Of a DNA stretch of 64,000 nucleotides, positions 32,245 through 43,648 are shown one piece after another (the stretch's first letter is position 1; each line of letters begins with the position of its first letter). A model generated the notes under the pieces. The model did not search any database. It saw nothing but the letters and a program-made list of their open reading frames with translations, and was not told where the DNA came from. A program made the translations under genes and the position numbers. The DNA is from Heterohyrax brucei (Eukaryota; Chordata; Mammalia; Hyracoidea; Procaviidae), in NCBI GenBank assembly GCA_028571685.1, contig CM053162.1, forward strand, positions 12,590,001 to 12,654,000, read 5' to 3'.

Positions 32245-33842
32245 CCTTTCTGAAGCTGAAAGAAGTAAAGAAAAAGTCAAGCCTCAAGTTGCAATAGTGA
32301 AGGATTCTATGGGGGAAAGTATTAACTGAAAATGACTCAGGAAGCATCAAAAAAAAGATGGAAGAAATACATAGAATTAGTTTACAGTTCATATTCAACC
32401 ATTCTAGCAGGTACCACATGAACAAGAACCAGTGGTACTTGAAGAAGTTCAAGCTGCACTAAAGGCACTGGCAAAAAATAAGGCTCCAAGAATTGATAGG
32501 ATACCAGCTGAAAAGTTTCAACAAATGGATCCAGTGCCAGGAGTACTCACTCCTCTATGCCAATGAATTTGGAAGACAGCTGTTTGGTCAATTGACTAGA
32601 AGAAATCTACATTTATGCCTATTCCCAAGAAAGGTGATCCCACCAAATGTGCAAATTATTGATCAACATTAATGTGATACTCAAGTAAAATTTTGCTGAC
32701 AATCTTTCAAGAATAGTTGCAGCAGTATATCAACAGGGAACTGCCAGAAATTCAAACCATGTTCTGAAGAAGACTTAGAACCAGGCCTATCATTGCTGAT
32801 GTCAGATGAATCCTGGCTGAAAGTAGAGAATACCAGAAAGATGTTTACCTGTGTATTATTCATTATATATAGGTGTTTGACTGTGTGCATCACAGCAAAT
32901 TATGGATAACATTGTAGAGAATGGGAATTCCAAAACACTTAATGGTCTTTGTGAGGAACCTGTACACAGATGAAGAGGCAGTCATTCAAACAGAACAAGG
33001 GGACACTGCATGGTTTAAAGCCAGGAGAGGTGAGTGTCTGGATTGTATCCTTTTACTATACTTATTTAGTCTGTATGCTGAGCAAATAATCCAAGAAGCT
33101 GGATTATATGAATAAGAATGGGACATCAGAATTGGAGAAAGACTTATTAACAACCTGAGTTACGCTGATGACATAACCTTGCTTGCTGAAAGTGGAGAAT
33201 ACTTGAAGCATTTACTGATGATGATCAAAGACTATAGCTATCAGTACGAATTACACCTGAACTTAAAATAAAATTCCTCATGGCTAGACCAGTGAGCAAC
33301 ATCGTGATAAATTGGAAAAAGGTTTAAGTTGCCAAGAATTTACTTGGATCCACATTCAGCACCCGTGGAAACATCAGTCAAGAAATCGGAGGATGTATCA
33401 CATTGGGCAAACCTGCCGCAAAAGACTTCTTTAAAGTGCTGAAAAACAAAGATGTCACCTGGAAGACAAAGGTGTGCCTGACCGGAGTCATGGTGTTGTC
33501 CATTGCTTCATGTGCATGTGACAGCTGGACGATGAATAAAGACCAAAGAAGAATTGATGCTTTTGAATTGTGGTGTTAGACAAGAATATTGAGTATACCA
33601 CAGAATGGTATACAGAATGCTCCTTAGGATGATGAGACTATGACTTACGTACTTTGGACATGTTGTCAAAATGGATTGTTCTCTGCAGAAGGACATCCTG
33701 CTTGGTAAAATAGAGGGGCAGTGAAAAAGAAGAAGACCCTCAATTGCTGCGTCAATGATTGTGAAAATGGTGCAGGACTGGGCAGTGTTTCATTCTTTGT
33801 GCGTGGGGCCACTGTGACTCGGTGGCACCTAACAATAGCAAC
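32245..33842 (+). mobile_element. RTE LINE, 5'-truncated, inserted in a SINE
   Basis: Sense-strand RT and C-terminal half. Open fragment 32921-33115 reads LYTDEEAVIQTEQGDTAWF, then LLYLFSLYAEQ. The catalytic YADD is still encoded (tacgctgatgac near 33161). Many stops and indels elsewhere. It ends at ggtggcacctaac followed by an aat/aac tail. Flanks atgttgctg and atgattctg (7 of 9 identical) may be the decayed target duplication. Confidence 0.9.
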
Positions 33843-34062
33843 ATGATTCTGATCAGGTTTCAGTGGAGCTTCCAGATTAACATAAATTAGGAAGAAAGGC
33901 CTGGCAATTTAATTCTGACAAATTAGCCAATGGATCTCCCCATGGATCACAATGGTCCCATCCTCAAATGATCATAGTGATGGTTCAGGACTAGGAGGTG
34001 TCTGTATTTTGTTCCACTGATCATGGGGCCGCCATGCATGAGTCATTCCCCTCAACAGCAGC
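33843..34062 (+). repeat. tRNA-headed composite SINE, right part
   Basis: caggtttcagtggagcttcc, 'aggaagaaaggcctggc', ccatggatcacaatggtcc, and catggggccgccatgc. Continuation of 32121-32244. Confidence 0.8.
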
Positions 34063-34064
34063 CA

Positions 34065-34320
34065 AGAACAAGTCTCTATCATACACTATTCTTCACAACT
34101 GCTGTAGGCTAAGTGTTACTCAACTTTTCAGTTATTACCTTACGGTACTTCCTCTAGGAAGCCTTCCCTGATCTCTATTTAATCTAGTCATATCCTCTTC
34201 CTGTAATTTCCTGCTTGTCTGCATACTCATAAGGGCAGGGCTCATTTCTATTGTATTCTTAGTATCTAACATAATACTTGCCATGGAATAGGTAAACTCC
34301 ATTAGTTAGATGAATGCCTC
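34065..34320. repeat. L2 LINE fragment, right part
   Basis: ctaggaagccttccctgatc, 'cataagggcagggctcatt' and tcttagtatctaacataata with 'ccatggaataggtaaac' match the typical L2 3' segment. Confidence 0.65.
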
Positions 34321-34424
34321 TTCCCGTAATTCATTGAGTAGCTGTTGTGGAACAACAGCCCCACTTCTTGAGCACTCAGTCCTTGAGCCACACAAGCTTT
34401 TTGTTATACAGGTAGGCTATTAGG

Positions 34425-34640
34425 CAGCCTGCAGTAAAATAGTCCTGGGTTAGACTTCTGTATCCATTATTCGATTGTCTCTGTGGCCTTTGGAAATTTA
34501 CTTGCTCTCTAAGGTTTTACTTTGCTTTTCTGTAACATAGAGATAAAAATGCTAGTCTTGCAAGGTTGTAGTGAGGGTTGAGACCATATGGACAATGTTT
34601 AGCACACAGCAGATCTTCAAGATGTATGTTATTTCCTTTC
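34425..34640 (+). repeat. MIR
   Basis: gcctttggaaatttacttgc, 'tttctgtaacatagagat', caaggttgtagtgagggttg, gtttagcacacagcagatc. A nearly complete sense MIR. Confidence 0.85.
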
Positions 34641-35164
34641 ATTTATCCCCTGCAGGGTGAATGGGTGAGGAACCCCGTTGGATGATTTTCATAGAACTTG
34701 TCACAGGGATGGGGGCACTGTTCACATTTCAGTAACTCATATCCAGTGCCAGCCAAGAAAGGAAAGTGCTGATGAATGAAGAGACAGATGGACTGGAACT
34801 TGCTTTAGGTGGTGCCCTTTCAAAGCAACAAGGAGGGGGTGCTGTGTAGATTTCTGACCTGCTAATAACCAGCTTCTTTCTCCTGAACCGAAACAGTTTC
34901 GTAATGAATTGGAACAGCGCTGTGCTTCTCTTGAGTAAAATGTCATTTTCATACTCTCTGAAGTAGTTATTAAGTCAGTTCATGAAATGTCTAATAAATA
35001 GGCAAGTGTCTAGATGATGGAGCCATAAGAGTCTTCTCAGTAGCCTTCACCAGTGGAGATGTTTGTGGTTTTTGGTAGGTTTAGTTCATTGCCACCTTTT
35101 CATTCTTGAAAATAGGTTTCAATGAGGACAGCTAAAGAGGAAATATGTTTTAAAAATACACCGC
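34641..35164. other. Unassigned sequence
   Basis: Nothing recognised. Confidence 0.4.
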
Positions 35165-35285
35165 AAACCAAATCCTAAACCCATTGCCATTGAGTCATTT
35201 TCAACTCACAGTGACCCTACAGAACAGTGCCCCCATAGGGTTTCCTTGACTATAAATCTTCACAGAAGCAGACCGCCACATCATA
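35165..35285 (-). repeat. AfroSINE long subtype, tail half
   Basis: aacccattgccattgagtc, 'agtgcccccatagggtttcc' and tataaatcttcacagaagca in complement. The head is missing. Confidence 0.88.
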
Positions 35286-35332
35286 CACAGAAACTTTTAT
35301 TTATAAAATAAAAATGAACTATCTCTGTCCAC

Positions 35333-35692
35333 ATGAGGCATTGCTGTTTCAATAACAGAAGTCTTGTCTTCCACACAGGAGATCCCAAGTTAGATTCCTG
35401 GCTAATGTACCTCATATGCAGCCGTCACCCATCGGTCAGTGGTAGCTTAAGTGTTTCCGTGGTGCTAAACAGGTGTCAGTGGGGCTTCCAGACTAAGAGG
35501 CAGTAGAAGAAAAGCCTGGAGATCTGCTTCCAAAAATAAGCAAGTGAAAACTCTGTGGTTCACAAGGAACATTTTCTGATTCACAGCCAATCATGGGATG
35601 ACACAGAACCAGGCAGTGTTTTGTCCAGTGTGTCTAGGGTCACCATGAATTAGGGCTGACTAGACAATAGCTAATAATAACAACATTCTGTT
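35333..35692 (+). repeat. tRNA-headed composite SINE, nearly complete
   Basis: Head with cttccacacaggagatcc and ttagattcctgg, then tacctcatatgcagccgtca, 'caggtgtcagtggggcttcc', gaaaagcctggagatctgc, ccaatcatgggatgac, 'aggcagtgttttgtcc' and a final gaattagggctgac with an aataac tail. About 350 bp; this is the reference copy in this window for the family. Confidence 0.85.
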
Positions 35693-35968
35693 GACAAAGA
35701 GCTTGGTTTGGGGGTCAGGAGAAATTTTGTGACCAAAGCCAACTGTATAAAATCAGGCTGTTATCTGCATATGGTTGTTACCCAAAGGCTGTGAAGTGAT
35801 CCACAATATAAGGACACTGACATCATTCAGGGCTGGCTCCTCATTACTTTGTGCCTAACCCACTGACTGATGGTTCTGCTTTCCATTTCTCCTCTGTACA
35901 TTGTATCCATACAAGTTTCCTTCAGCATCTCTCAGCTTTTTGTATCTTGTCTTAAGCAGCCTTTGTTT
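35693..35968. other. Unassigned sequence
   Basis: Nothing recognised. Confidence 0.35.
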
Positions 35969-36024
35969 CCTCCCTCCCTCCCTCCCTCCCTCCCTCCCTC
36001 CCTCCTTTCTTCCTTCCTTCCTTC
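35969..36024 (+). repeat. (CCCT)n/(CCTT)n microsatellite
   Basis: About eight ccct units followed by four cctt units, with no interruption over about 50 bp. The glycine/arginine-rich antisense ORF at 35855-36184 is an artefact of it. Confidence 0.95.
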
Positions 36025-36025
36025 C

Positions 36026-36612
36026 ATTATGACTGACTGAAAATGTACATTCCCATATAAATTTACATGCCCACCTATATGCAGCTTGCAGTGCTCTCCC
36101 TGCACGCCGACAGCACACTATTCCTCTGTGCTCCATACATGTCTCATCCCCCCAGCAGTCTCCTTTCCCCTCCTCTCCACCCACTCCCCTTCCTCCAGCC
36201 AGAGTTCAGCAGGATGATATCCTATAGATGCATAGAAACATAAAGAGCACCCCATATATGGTCACTCTGCATCGCCAAGTCCAATCCATTGCTGTCCAAA
36301 GAGTGGACCTTCATTATGATCCATGGGCAAGGGCAGCATCATGGCCAGGGGCCATGCTCCCAGGGGAACCCCGAAGCCGCTGGACCATCAATTGTGGTCT
36401 TTTAGTGGAGATCTCAGGGTACACCCCTGTTTATTCTCGTGTTGCTAGTGAGACTCAACTTTCTGAGATCCATTGCGGCTATCACTGGTGATGGCTGGGC
36501 ACCATCCAGTTCTTCCTATCCCAAGTCGATGTAGGCACCCACTCATGTGGTTCTGTCTTTTGGGTTATTTTTTGGTCCTCTGTGAGCATCTGCTCTTGCT
36601 GAGTTGAGACTG
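36026..36612 (-). repeat. L1 3' UTR fragment
   Basis: tgcccacctatatgcagctt, 'agtctcctttcccctcctct', caggggccatgctcccaggg, and gtggtcttttagtggagatc. The same 3' UTR as at 28905-30418, in complement. Confidence 0.85.
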
Positions 36613-36690
36613 TTTACAAGCCAAAGCCAAGTGCCGTCGAGTCGGATCTGACTCATGGTGACCCTAGGGGCCAGGGTAGAACTGACAGCC
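36613..36690 (-). repeat. AfroSINE tail fragment with cttggct-type end
   Basis: aagccaaagccaagtgccgt, 'cgagtcggatctgactcat', ggtgaccctagggg and gggtagaactg. This ~70-bp copy shows what the tail-only micro-insertions derive from: an AfroSINE-like body ending ggcacttggct. Confidence 0.8.
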
Positions 36691-38427
36691 TTTATTATAT
36701 TAAACATCAAAAGCCTAAACCTTTAAATCTGGGTTCAAGTGCTCAGCAGTTCCCACCACTCCTATATGTAGCCTGTAACAAACTGTCTAACCTTTCTCCC
36801 TTCTACCCTTTTATGGGTGTCTTCTGCTTTAGGCAAACCATGTACATACTGTTCCAAAAGAAGACAGGGTGGCTAACTTGGAATTCTCCTTTATACCACT
36901 TGAAATCAAAATTCACTCGCTCAAGACCCTTATTCCTGCAATTCTGATACATTACATGTCAAGACGGGCTTTGAGGGAATATGAAAAAGCAAGTATAGGT
37001 ACTGACAGCGCAGTGCTTGATGTATAAGTGGAAGGAATGAGTTTCTAATTGATTCATGTTCAAGATATTATTGAACATCTATTTACTGTTGGAAATTCAA
37101 AAATAAGTACTTAATATTATTGCCTCAAGAGTTTACAGTATTAAAATGTCAATAAAATGGTTTAAGCCAAAACTAAAGTTCCACAGCATATTCCCGCTAA
37201 TGGTTTTCCTAAATCTCTAGGGCCTAAACACAAACAGCTAGCAATCTGCCATTGATATGCTCTTAGTTCTCACCAAAGGCTCTTGGTAGCAGAAGGCCAA
37301 GAATGGCGGCCTTTGCTGTAAAAACATCTCCTTTATTCCCAGTACTTTTCCCTGCTTGGAGAACGAACAGTCCCAAAGTAAACTCCATCCAGTCCCGATG
37401 TGAATGATTTTATGATTATTATAGGAAATGTGGTCCAAATTAATGAGGTTTTGCAGGGTATGCAAAGCTTTCTTTCACCTTTTCAGTGTCCTTTTTTCTC
37501 ATGCCAATGTACTCTCTTCTGTAATTTTGACTGGGCACAGATAGACAGTTGTAAAATTGGGGAGGGAGAAGATGATGAGTAGCCAAATCTGGGGATGCCC
37601 AAATACCATTACCAAGTGGTAGAGCCAGAATGTGAATCCAAGCCAGAATGTCCTTCCAAGGACAAGTTTCCGCATAGCACATTTGACTTCCTTGGGAAGT
37701 AACAGGTAGATAGTATAATTTATGAATTTCATAAAACTGATGAGAATAATTGGATAAGAATCATAGAATGTTCTGTTGTGAACCACAGGATTTTCATTGG
37801 CTTATTTTTGGAAGTCGATCTCCAGTGGAAGCTCCACTGATGCCTGTTTAGCATCACAGCAACACTTTCTCCTGAATTTCGGGAGAATTTGAAGATTCCT
37901 ATCTAAAAACCTAGGCCAGTAACAACAAGTTAACTGAAAAATGAAGTAGATTTTATTGTTTATTGTGGGTTCCTTGTTTGTTTTTTCCTTTGGCATTTCT
38001 CATCTATCAGTTTTATGATGCTGCAGTAAGTCTCATATGAACAGTCTTTCATGATATTTTTATGAAGTGGAATGATACTAGGGGGATAAAACCAAAAAAC
38101 CGTGATTGTATATGTTCTACATAACCAACATTCTGTTTGACTGTTACCCGGGGGTCCTTATTTAAAGATTAGAAAAGATAGTCCTCAAATACTTACAGAA
38201 ATGGATGAAGTTACGTGGTTAAATGTGTATAGTCTAAGTTAGAAATCCTCCTTATTTCCTGTGTCTTTTTTAGAAGGGGATGGTGAATCAGTTATTGGTT
38301 CTGTTCTGCAGGCATCTATGGACAAGCCCTCCTTATATGCTGTCAGATGATATGAAGTCATTGTGCTATTAGGACTAAACTGCAGAGACTTTCCCCTTAA
38401 CATGTATCTTTTGTTTCCTGGTCACAG
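36691..38427. other. Unassigned intron up to the second ETS1 exon
   Basis: About 1.7 kb with no recognised repeat, the longest clean stretch of this intron. Short ORFs on the minus strand (37238-37996) have no recognisable domain. The 3' end forms the splice acceptor. Confidence 0.5.
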
Positions 38428-38572
38428 AGGCTGGGGCCCATCAACACCTATGAAGATCCTCGAATGGCCTGTGGTTTCCAGTCCAGTTATCACCAGCAGA
38501 GAGCTTGTTACCCCTTCTGGGATGAGATGGCCACTCAGGAAGTTCCTACTGGTCTTGAACACTGTGGCTCAG
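38428..38572 (+). CDS. ETS1: ETS1 long isoform, second coding exon (48 codons + 1 nt)
   Basis: Encodes residues 24-71 of the long ETS1 isoform and the first base of codon 72. Acceptor: ttgtttcctggtcacag, ending at 38427. The frame opens with AGG (phase 0), matching the donor at 15313. The peptide runs RLGPINTYEDPRMACG, then QSSYHQQRACYPFWDEM, ATQEVPTGLEHCGS. I recognise it as the ETS1-specific segment preceding the exon shared with p54. The donor (tcag|gtacga at 38573) leaves phase 1; a following exon starting AT would complete Asp, as in the human protein (…SD-MECA…). Compared with my memory of the human sequence there are about six substitutions, mostly outside the YPFWDEMATQEVPTGLEHC core. 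The tryptophan, aromatic and acidic residues suggest a transactivation or interaction segment, but that is inference. No frameshift or stop is present. Confidence 0.95.
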
Positions 38573-40004
38573 GTACGATCATAAACAAAAGCTAAGAATG
38601 AAAATAGAGTTGAAGGACAGTGGAAATCTGATAGGGCTGCATTCCCTGAAATGCCCAGTCCGAACTTGCAGCTGCCATGGCTTACGTTGGTATGGACACT
38701 ATTATTCTCTAATGGAAAGTCCCAGGGCTTCTCAATAATTTTGGGTTGCTTTGTTTTCCAGTGACAGGAAGGCAAAATTCTAGGAATGAATCCAAGTGAG
38801 GTTTCTTTTCTTTTTTTTTCCATAAACTATTTTATTTTTTGGCATCTTATTTTTTTTTGTGCTTTACGTGAAGGTTTACAGGGCAAGTTAATTTCTCGTT
38901 AAACAACATATTGTGACATGTGTTACCAACCCCATGATGTGTCAACACTCCCCCTCCTCCACCTTGGGTTCCCCATTTCTTTTCATCCAGCTCTCCTGTC
39001 CTTCCCTGCGTTGTCACCATTGTTGCCTCTCGACTGGTGTTTCCATTTAGTCTCATATGCGTGGCTGAGCTATGTGTATTACTGTGTGTTTTATGGGCCT
39101 GTCTAATCTTTGGCTGAAGGGTGACCTTGAGGAGTGACTTCACTAATTGGTTAAAAGGGAGTCAGAGGGTTATACTCTCTTGAAGTTTCTCCAGTATGTT
39201 TCAGACTAGTAAGACAAGTCTCTTTTGAGTTAGAATTTTGTTCTACATTTTTTCTCTTGCATTGTCTAATACCCTCTATTGTGATCTCTGTCAGAGCAGT
39301 TAGTGGTGGTGGACAGGCACCATCCAGTTGTGGACTCCGTCAGGTGGGTGTTGTTGTCCATTCATCTTTTGGACTGATCTTTCCCTTGTGTCATTCATTT
39401 TCTTTATTTTCCTTTGCTTCTGATAGGATGGGATCAGTTGATGTGTCTTAGATGCCCGCTCACAGGATTTTAAGACCCCAGACACTATACCCCAAAGTAG
39501 GATATACAACATCTTCCATACAAACTCTGTTATGCCAATTGAGCTAGATGGCCCCCAAGACCATGGTCCCCAGCCCTCAACCCAGTGACTTTTGAGTCTG
39601 GGAATATCTGAGAAGCGTCTGTGACTTTGCCTTGGTCAAGTTGTGTTGGCTTCCACAGTACTGTGTACATCTTTATCTTTTACCAGATTTACCACTTAGC
39701 TATTGTCTAGTTAGTATTTTTTCTTCCCCACTCCACCCCCATTGTAATGAACAAAGATTTGTGTGTAAACCTTTTAATGAGTTTTTATAATAGAGATCGC
39801 ATACAGTGTTTGTCCTTTTGTGATTGACTGACTTATTGTACTCAGCATAATGTCTTCCGGGTTCATCTATGTAGTGAAATGTTTTGCATCCTTGCGTGGT
39901 GTTTCACTGTGTGTATGTACTTGTAGTTTGTTTATACATTCTTCTGTTGATGGCTACCCAAGTTGTTTCCATCTTTTTGCTTTTATAAAAATGCTGCCAT
40001 GAAG

Positions 40005-40060
40005 CAAACCCCAAATCTGAAACCCACTGTCATTTAGTCAGTTCCAACTCACAGTGACTG
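40005..40060 (-). repeat. 5'-truncated AfroSINE inside the L1
   Basis: gaaacccactgtcatttagt, 'cagttccaactcacagtgac' is the SINE tail in complement. L1 text on both sides (ctgccatgaa / ctgcagtgag) looks like an imperfect 10-bp target duplication. Confidence 0.8.
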
Positions 40061-40531
40061 CAGTGAGCATGGGTGTGCGTATGTCTATCAGTAAGATGAC
40101 TCATTTCTCTAGGATATATTCCTGGGAGTAAGATTGCTGGGTCATATGGTATTTCTATTTCTAGCGTTTAAAGAAAGTACCATATCATTTTACAAAACGA
40201 TTGAACCATTTTGCATTCCCACAAGCAGTGTACAAGCATTCCAGTCTCCCTGTAGGCTCTTCAACATTTGTGATTTTCTGGGTTGTTTTTTTTCTCTCTG
40301 TGCCTGTAATTAAGGGTGAGATTGTGTCTCATTGTAGATTTGATTTGAATTTTTCTAATGATTGTGGTCACAAGCATTTCCTCATATATCTGTTAGCCAG
40401 GTCAATGTCTTATTTGGTGAAGTGTCTTTCCATATCCCTTGCCCGTTTTTGAGTGGATCATTTATCTTTTAGTTGTAGAGGTGTTATATTTTCCTATAGA
40501 TTTTAGAGATTAGACATTTTTTCCTGGTCTA

Positions 40532-41459
40532 TAAGTTCTCTTATAGATCTGTTCTTCTGTGAACAGAACATCATTTAAAGTCAGGAAAGGAGTACCTCAG
40601 GGTTATATTCTTCCACCATACCTTTTTAATGGGTATGCCAAGCAAATAATCCAAGAAACTGGATTACACAAAGAAGAATGAGGCATCAGGATTGGAGGAC
40701 GACTCATTAACAACCTGCTAGAAGTGAAGAAGATCAAGGACTGCAGCCTTAAATATGGATTGCACCTCAGCATTAGGAAAACAAAAATCCTCACACCTGA
40801 ACCAGTAAGCAACATTGTTGTAAATGGAAAAAAGATTGAAGTTGTCAAGGATTTCATTTTACTTGGGTCCACATTCAATGCCCATGGAAGCAGTAGTCAA
40901 GAAATGAAAAGACGTATGGCATTGGGAAAATCTGCTGCAAAAGACCTCTTTAAAGTATTCAAAAGTAAGAATGTCACCCTGAAGACTAAAATGCACCTGA
41001 CCCAAGCCATCGTATTTTCAATTGCATCATATGCATGTGAAAGCTGGACAGTGAACAAAGAAGACAGAAGAATTAATGCCTTTGAATTGTGCTGTTGGAT
41101 AAGGAAGCTGAATGTACCATGGACCGCCAAAAGAACAAACAGATCTGTTCTGAAAGAAGTACAACCAGAGTGCTTCTTGGAAGCAAAGATGGCAAGACTG
41201 ACTCTTACATAGTTTGGACACGGAGTCAGGAAAGATTAGTCCCTGGAGGAGGACATCATGTTTGGTAGAGTGGAAGGTTAGCGAAAAAGAAGAATGCCTT
41301 TGACAAGATGAATTGACACAGTGGCCCCAACAATGGGCTTAAATATAAAAACGATTGTGGACATGGCACAATACCGGGCAGTGTTTCATTCTTTTGTTCA
41401 TAGGGTCACTGTGAGTTGGATCTGACTCAATGGCACCTAACAACAACCTAAGTTCTCTT
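40532..41459 (+). mobile_element. RTE LINE 3' part inserted in the L1, with 11-bp target duplication
   Basis: taagttctctt occurs at 40532-40542 and 41449-41459, flanking a sense RTE of about 0.9 kb. L1 text resumes on both sides. Its ORF 40724-41212 (162 codons, the longest of the window) contains KTKILTPEPVSNIVVNG, GSTFNAHGSSSQEM and ASYACESWTVNKEDRR, the region after the RT active site. The catalytic YADD-coding segment is missing: aacaacctg joins directly to ctagaagtgaagaag. The 3' end is ggcacctaacaacaa. A dead copy. Confidence 0.92.
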
Positions 41460-42145
41460 TTAACTCTTCTGCTAAGGTGTTTTGATGAGTGTATTTAATT
41501 TTTAGAAGATCCCAGGTATCTGTCTTATCTTATGGTTTTGTATATTGTTAGTTATGGTTTGTATCTTATGTATGCCATCTGTGTATTAGAGCCTCTGGCC
41601 ATGGCCCTATTTTTAATTTCATGATCTTTATAGTTTTTGGTTTTATATTTAGATCTTTGATTCATTTTTAATTAGTGTATATGCACAGTATGAGGTGTGG
41701 GTCCTACAGGTGGACATACAGTTTTGCTAAAAAGACTGTCTTTTACCCGTTAGTGAACTTTGAGTGTTTGTGGAAGGTGATGTAGGTGGATGGCTTTACG
41801 TCTAAGGTCTTGATTATGTTCCATTGGTTGAGGTATCTGTCCTTGTACCAGTACCAGGCTGTTTTGACTACTGCAACTGTGTAGTGGATTCTGAGCTCAG
41901 GTAGTACAAGGCCTGCTACCATGTTCTTCTTCAGTAATACTTTTCTTGTCTGGGGCCTATATTCTTTCTATATAAAGTTAATGGCTGGTTTTTCCTTTTC
42001 TGTTAAAGAATGTTGTTGATATTTGGATCAGAATTGCATTGTATTTGTAAGTTGCTTTGAGTGGAATTGACATTTTCACAACATTGAACCTACCTATCCA
42101 TGAGCATGAAAGTTTTTCTGTTTATGTAGGTCTTTTTTAGTTTCT

Positions 42146-42193
42146 TATAGGGTCGCCATGAGTCGGATCCGACTCGACGGCACTTGGCTATAG
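42146..42193 (+). mobile_element. 39-bp SINE-tail micro-insertion in the L1
   Basis: Insert ggtcgccatgagtcggatc, cgactcgacggcacttggct at about 42151-42189. tatag occurs on both sides (42146-42150 and 42189-42193; one base shared with the insert). Removing it restores the expected L1 reading tttcttatagtgatgtttt. Confidence 0.75.
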
Positions 42194-43134
42194 TGATGTT
42201 TTGTAATTTTCTTTATTATAAGCTTTTCATGTCTCTGGTTAGATTTAGAACTAAGAACATTTTTTATTTTTTTTTTAGGGGACCCTATAAATTTAAATGA
42301 TGTTGCTTTCCTGATTTCCTTTGTGTAGGTGTATAGGAATCTAACTGATTTTTCTATGTTTAGCTTGTATTTTGCTACTGTACTGAATCTGTTAGTTGAA
42401 TAGTTTTCATGTGAAATCTTTTAGGTTCTCTGTGTGTAGCATTATATCATCTGCAAATGGGGACAGTTTAACTTCTTCCTTACCAGTTTGGATGGTCTTT
42501 ATTTCTTTTCCTTGCTTTATTGCTCTAGCTAGGAGTTCCAGCACAGTGGTAAATAGTGGTGATAAAGGGCATCCTCATCCTGTTTTGGTCTCAGGGGGAA
42601 TATTTTCAGCCATTCTCTACTGAGAACAACCTTGGCTGTTGGTTTTGTGTAGACGCCCTTTATTATGTTGAGGAATTTCACTTTTTAGGTTTTTTTTTTT
42701 TTTTTTTAAAATCAGGGTTGAGTGTTAGGCATCAACTGGGATGGTCATATGTTTTGTTTTATTTGTTTAGTGGACTGTGTTGATTGACTTTCCTAATGCT
42801 GAACCATCTTTGCATACTTGGTATGAATCCTGTTTGGTATGGTATATTATTATTATTATATGATGCTGAACCATATTGGCTGGAATTTTGTTAAGAATTT
42901 TTGCATCTATATTTATGAGAGATGTTGGTCGGTAATTTTCTTTTGTTGTGCTGTCTTTGCCTAGTTTTGGTATGAGTTACACAAGCTTCAAAGAATCAAT
43001 TTGGAAGTCACCCTTCCTTTTGTATGTTCTGAAATAGTTGAGTAGCACTGGTGAGCTGTTTTCTGAATGTTTGGTAGACAGTTCTCTAGGGAAGACATCT
43101 CTGGGCCAGGACTTTCTTTTTCTTTTTTGTTGGG

Positions 43135-43648
43135 TGTTTTAGCAGCTAGTGCTGCTCTAACAGAAGTACCGTGAGTGGATGGTTTTTTCAAAGGAAGGTT
43201 TATTCTTACACAATCCAGTAGGCTACAAGTCCAAATTCAGGATGTCCACTCCAGGGGAAGGCTTTCTCCCTTGTCAGCTCTGGAGGAAACTCTGGTATTG
43301 CATCAGTCTTTGTCCAGAGAGCATCTTGGCCCAGGAACCTCAGGTCTGAAGGACGAGCTCTTCTCCTGGTGCTGCTTTCTTGATGGTGTGAGTTTCCCAG
43401 TTCTCTATTTCCTTTTATCTCTTGCAGGATGAAAGGATTAAGGGTAGGGCAAGCCATACTCCAGGAAAACTCACTTTACAGTGGAGCAGGGAGGTGATCC
43501 TATGAAGGGGTTTACAGCCCCACCATAAGCCTTTAACATACAGCATAGGAGGATCACAAAATGGAGACCAATCATAGAATACTGGGAATCAGGTCCAGCC
43601 ACATGGCTACACACATTTTTGGGGAGACACAATTCAATCTATGACACT
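43135..43648 (-). mobile_element. MaLR-like solo LTR inserted in the L1
   Basis: tgctgctctaacagaagtac, 'tccactccaggggaaggc', ccaggaacctcaggtctgaa, ctggtgctgctttcttgatg and aattcaatctatgaca form the complement of the same LTR family as 23288-23696. L1 text (gttgggtgtttt / gggggtttttta) flanks it. There are no internal viral genes. Confidence 0.8.

Larger units (their letters stand above)
15313..38427 (+). other. ETS1: ETS1 intron between the two long-isoform exons (23.1 kb)
   Basis: Bounded by gtgagt at 15313-15318 and by an acceptor with ttttgtttcctggtcacag ending at 38427. Both junctions are phase 0. No further exon was recognised inside it. It carries L1, RTE, LTR, MER20, L2, MIR and many AfroSINE insertions. 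Confidence 0.85.

Noticed and set aside
40724..41212. Longest ORF of the window (162 codons)
   Set aside because: It is the C-terminal part of an RTE LINE protein without its catalytic motif, inside a dated insertion in an L1. Not a host gene.
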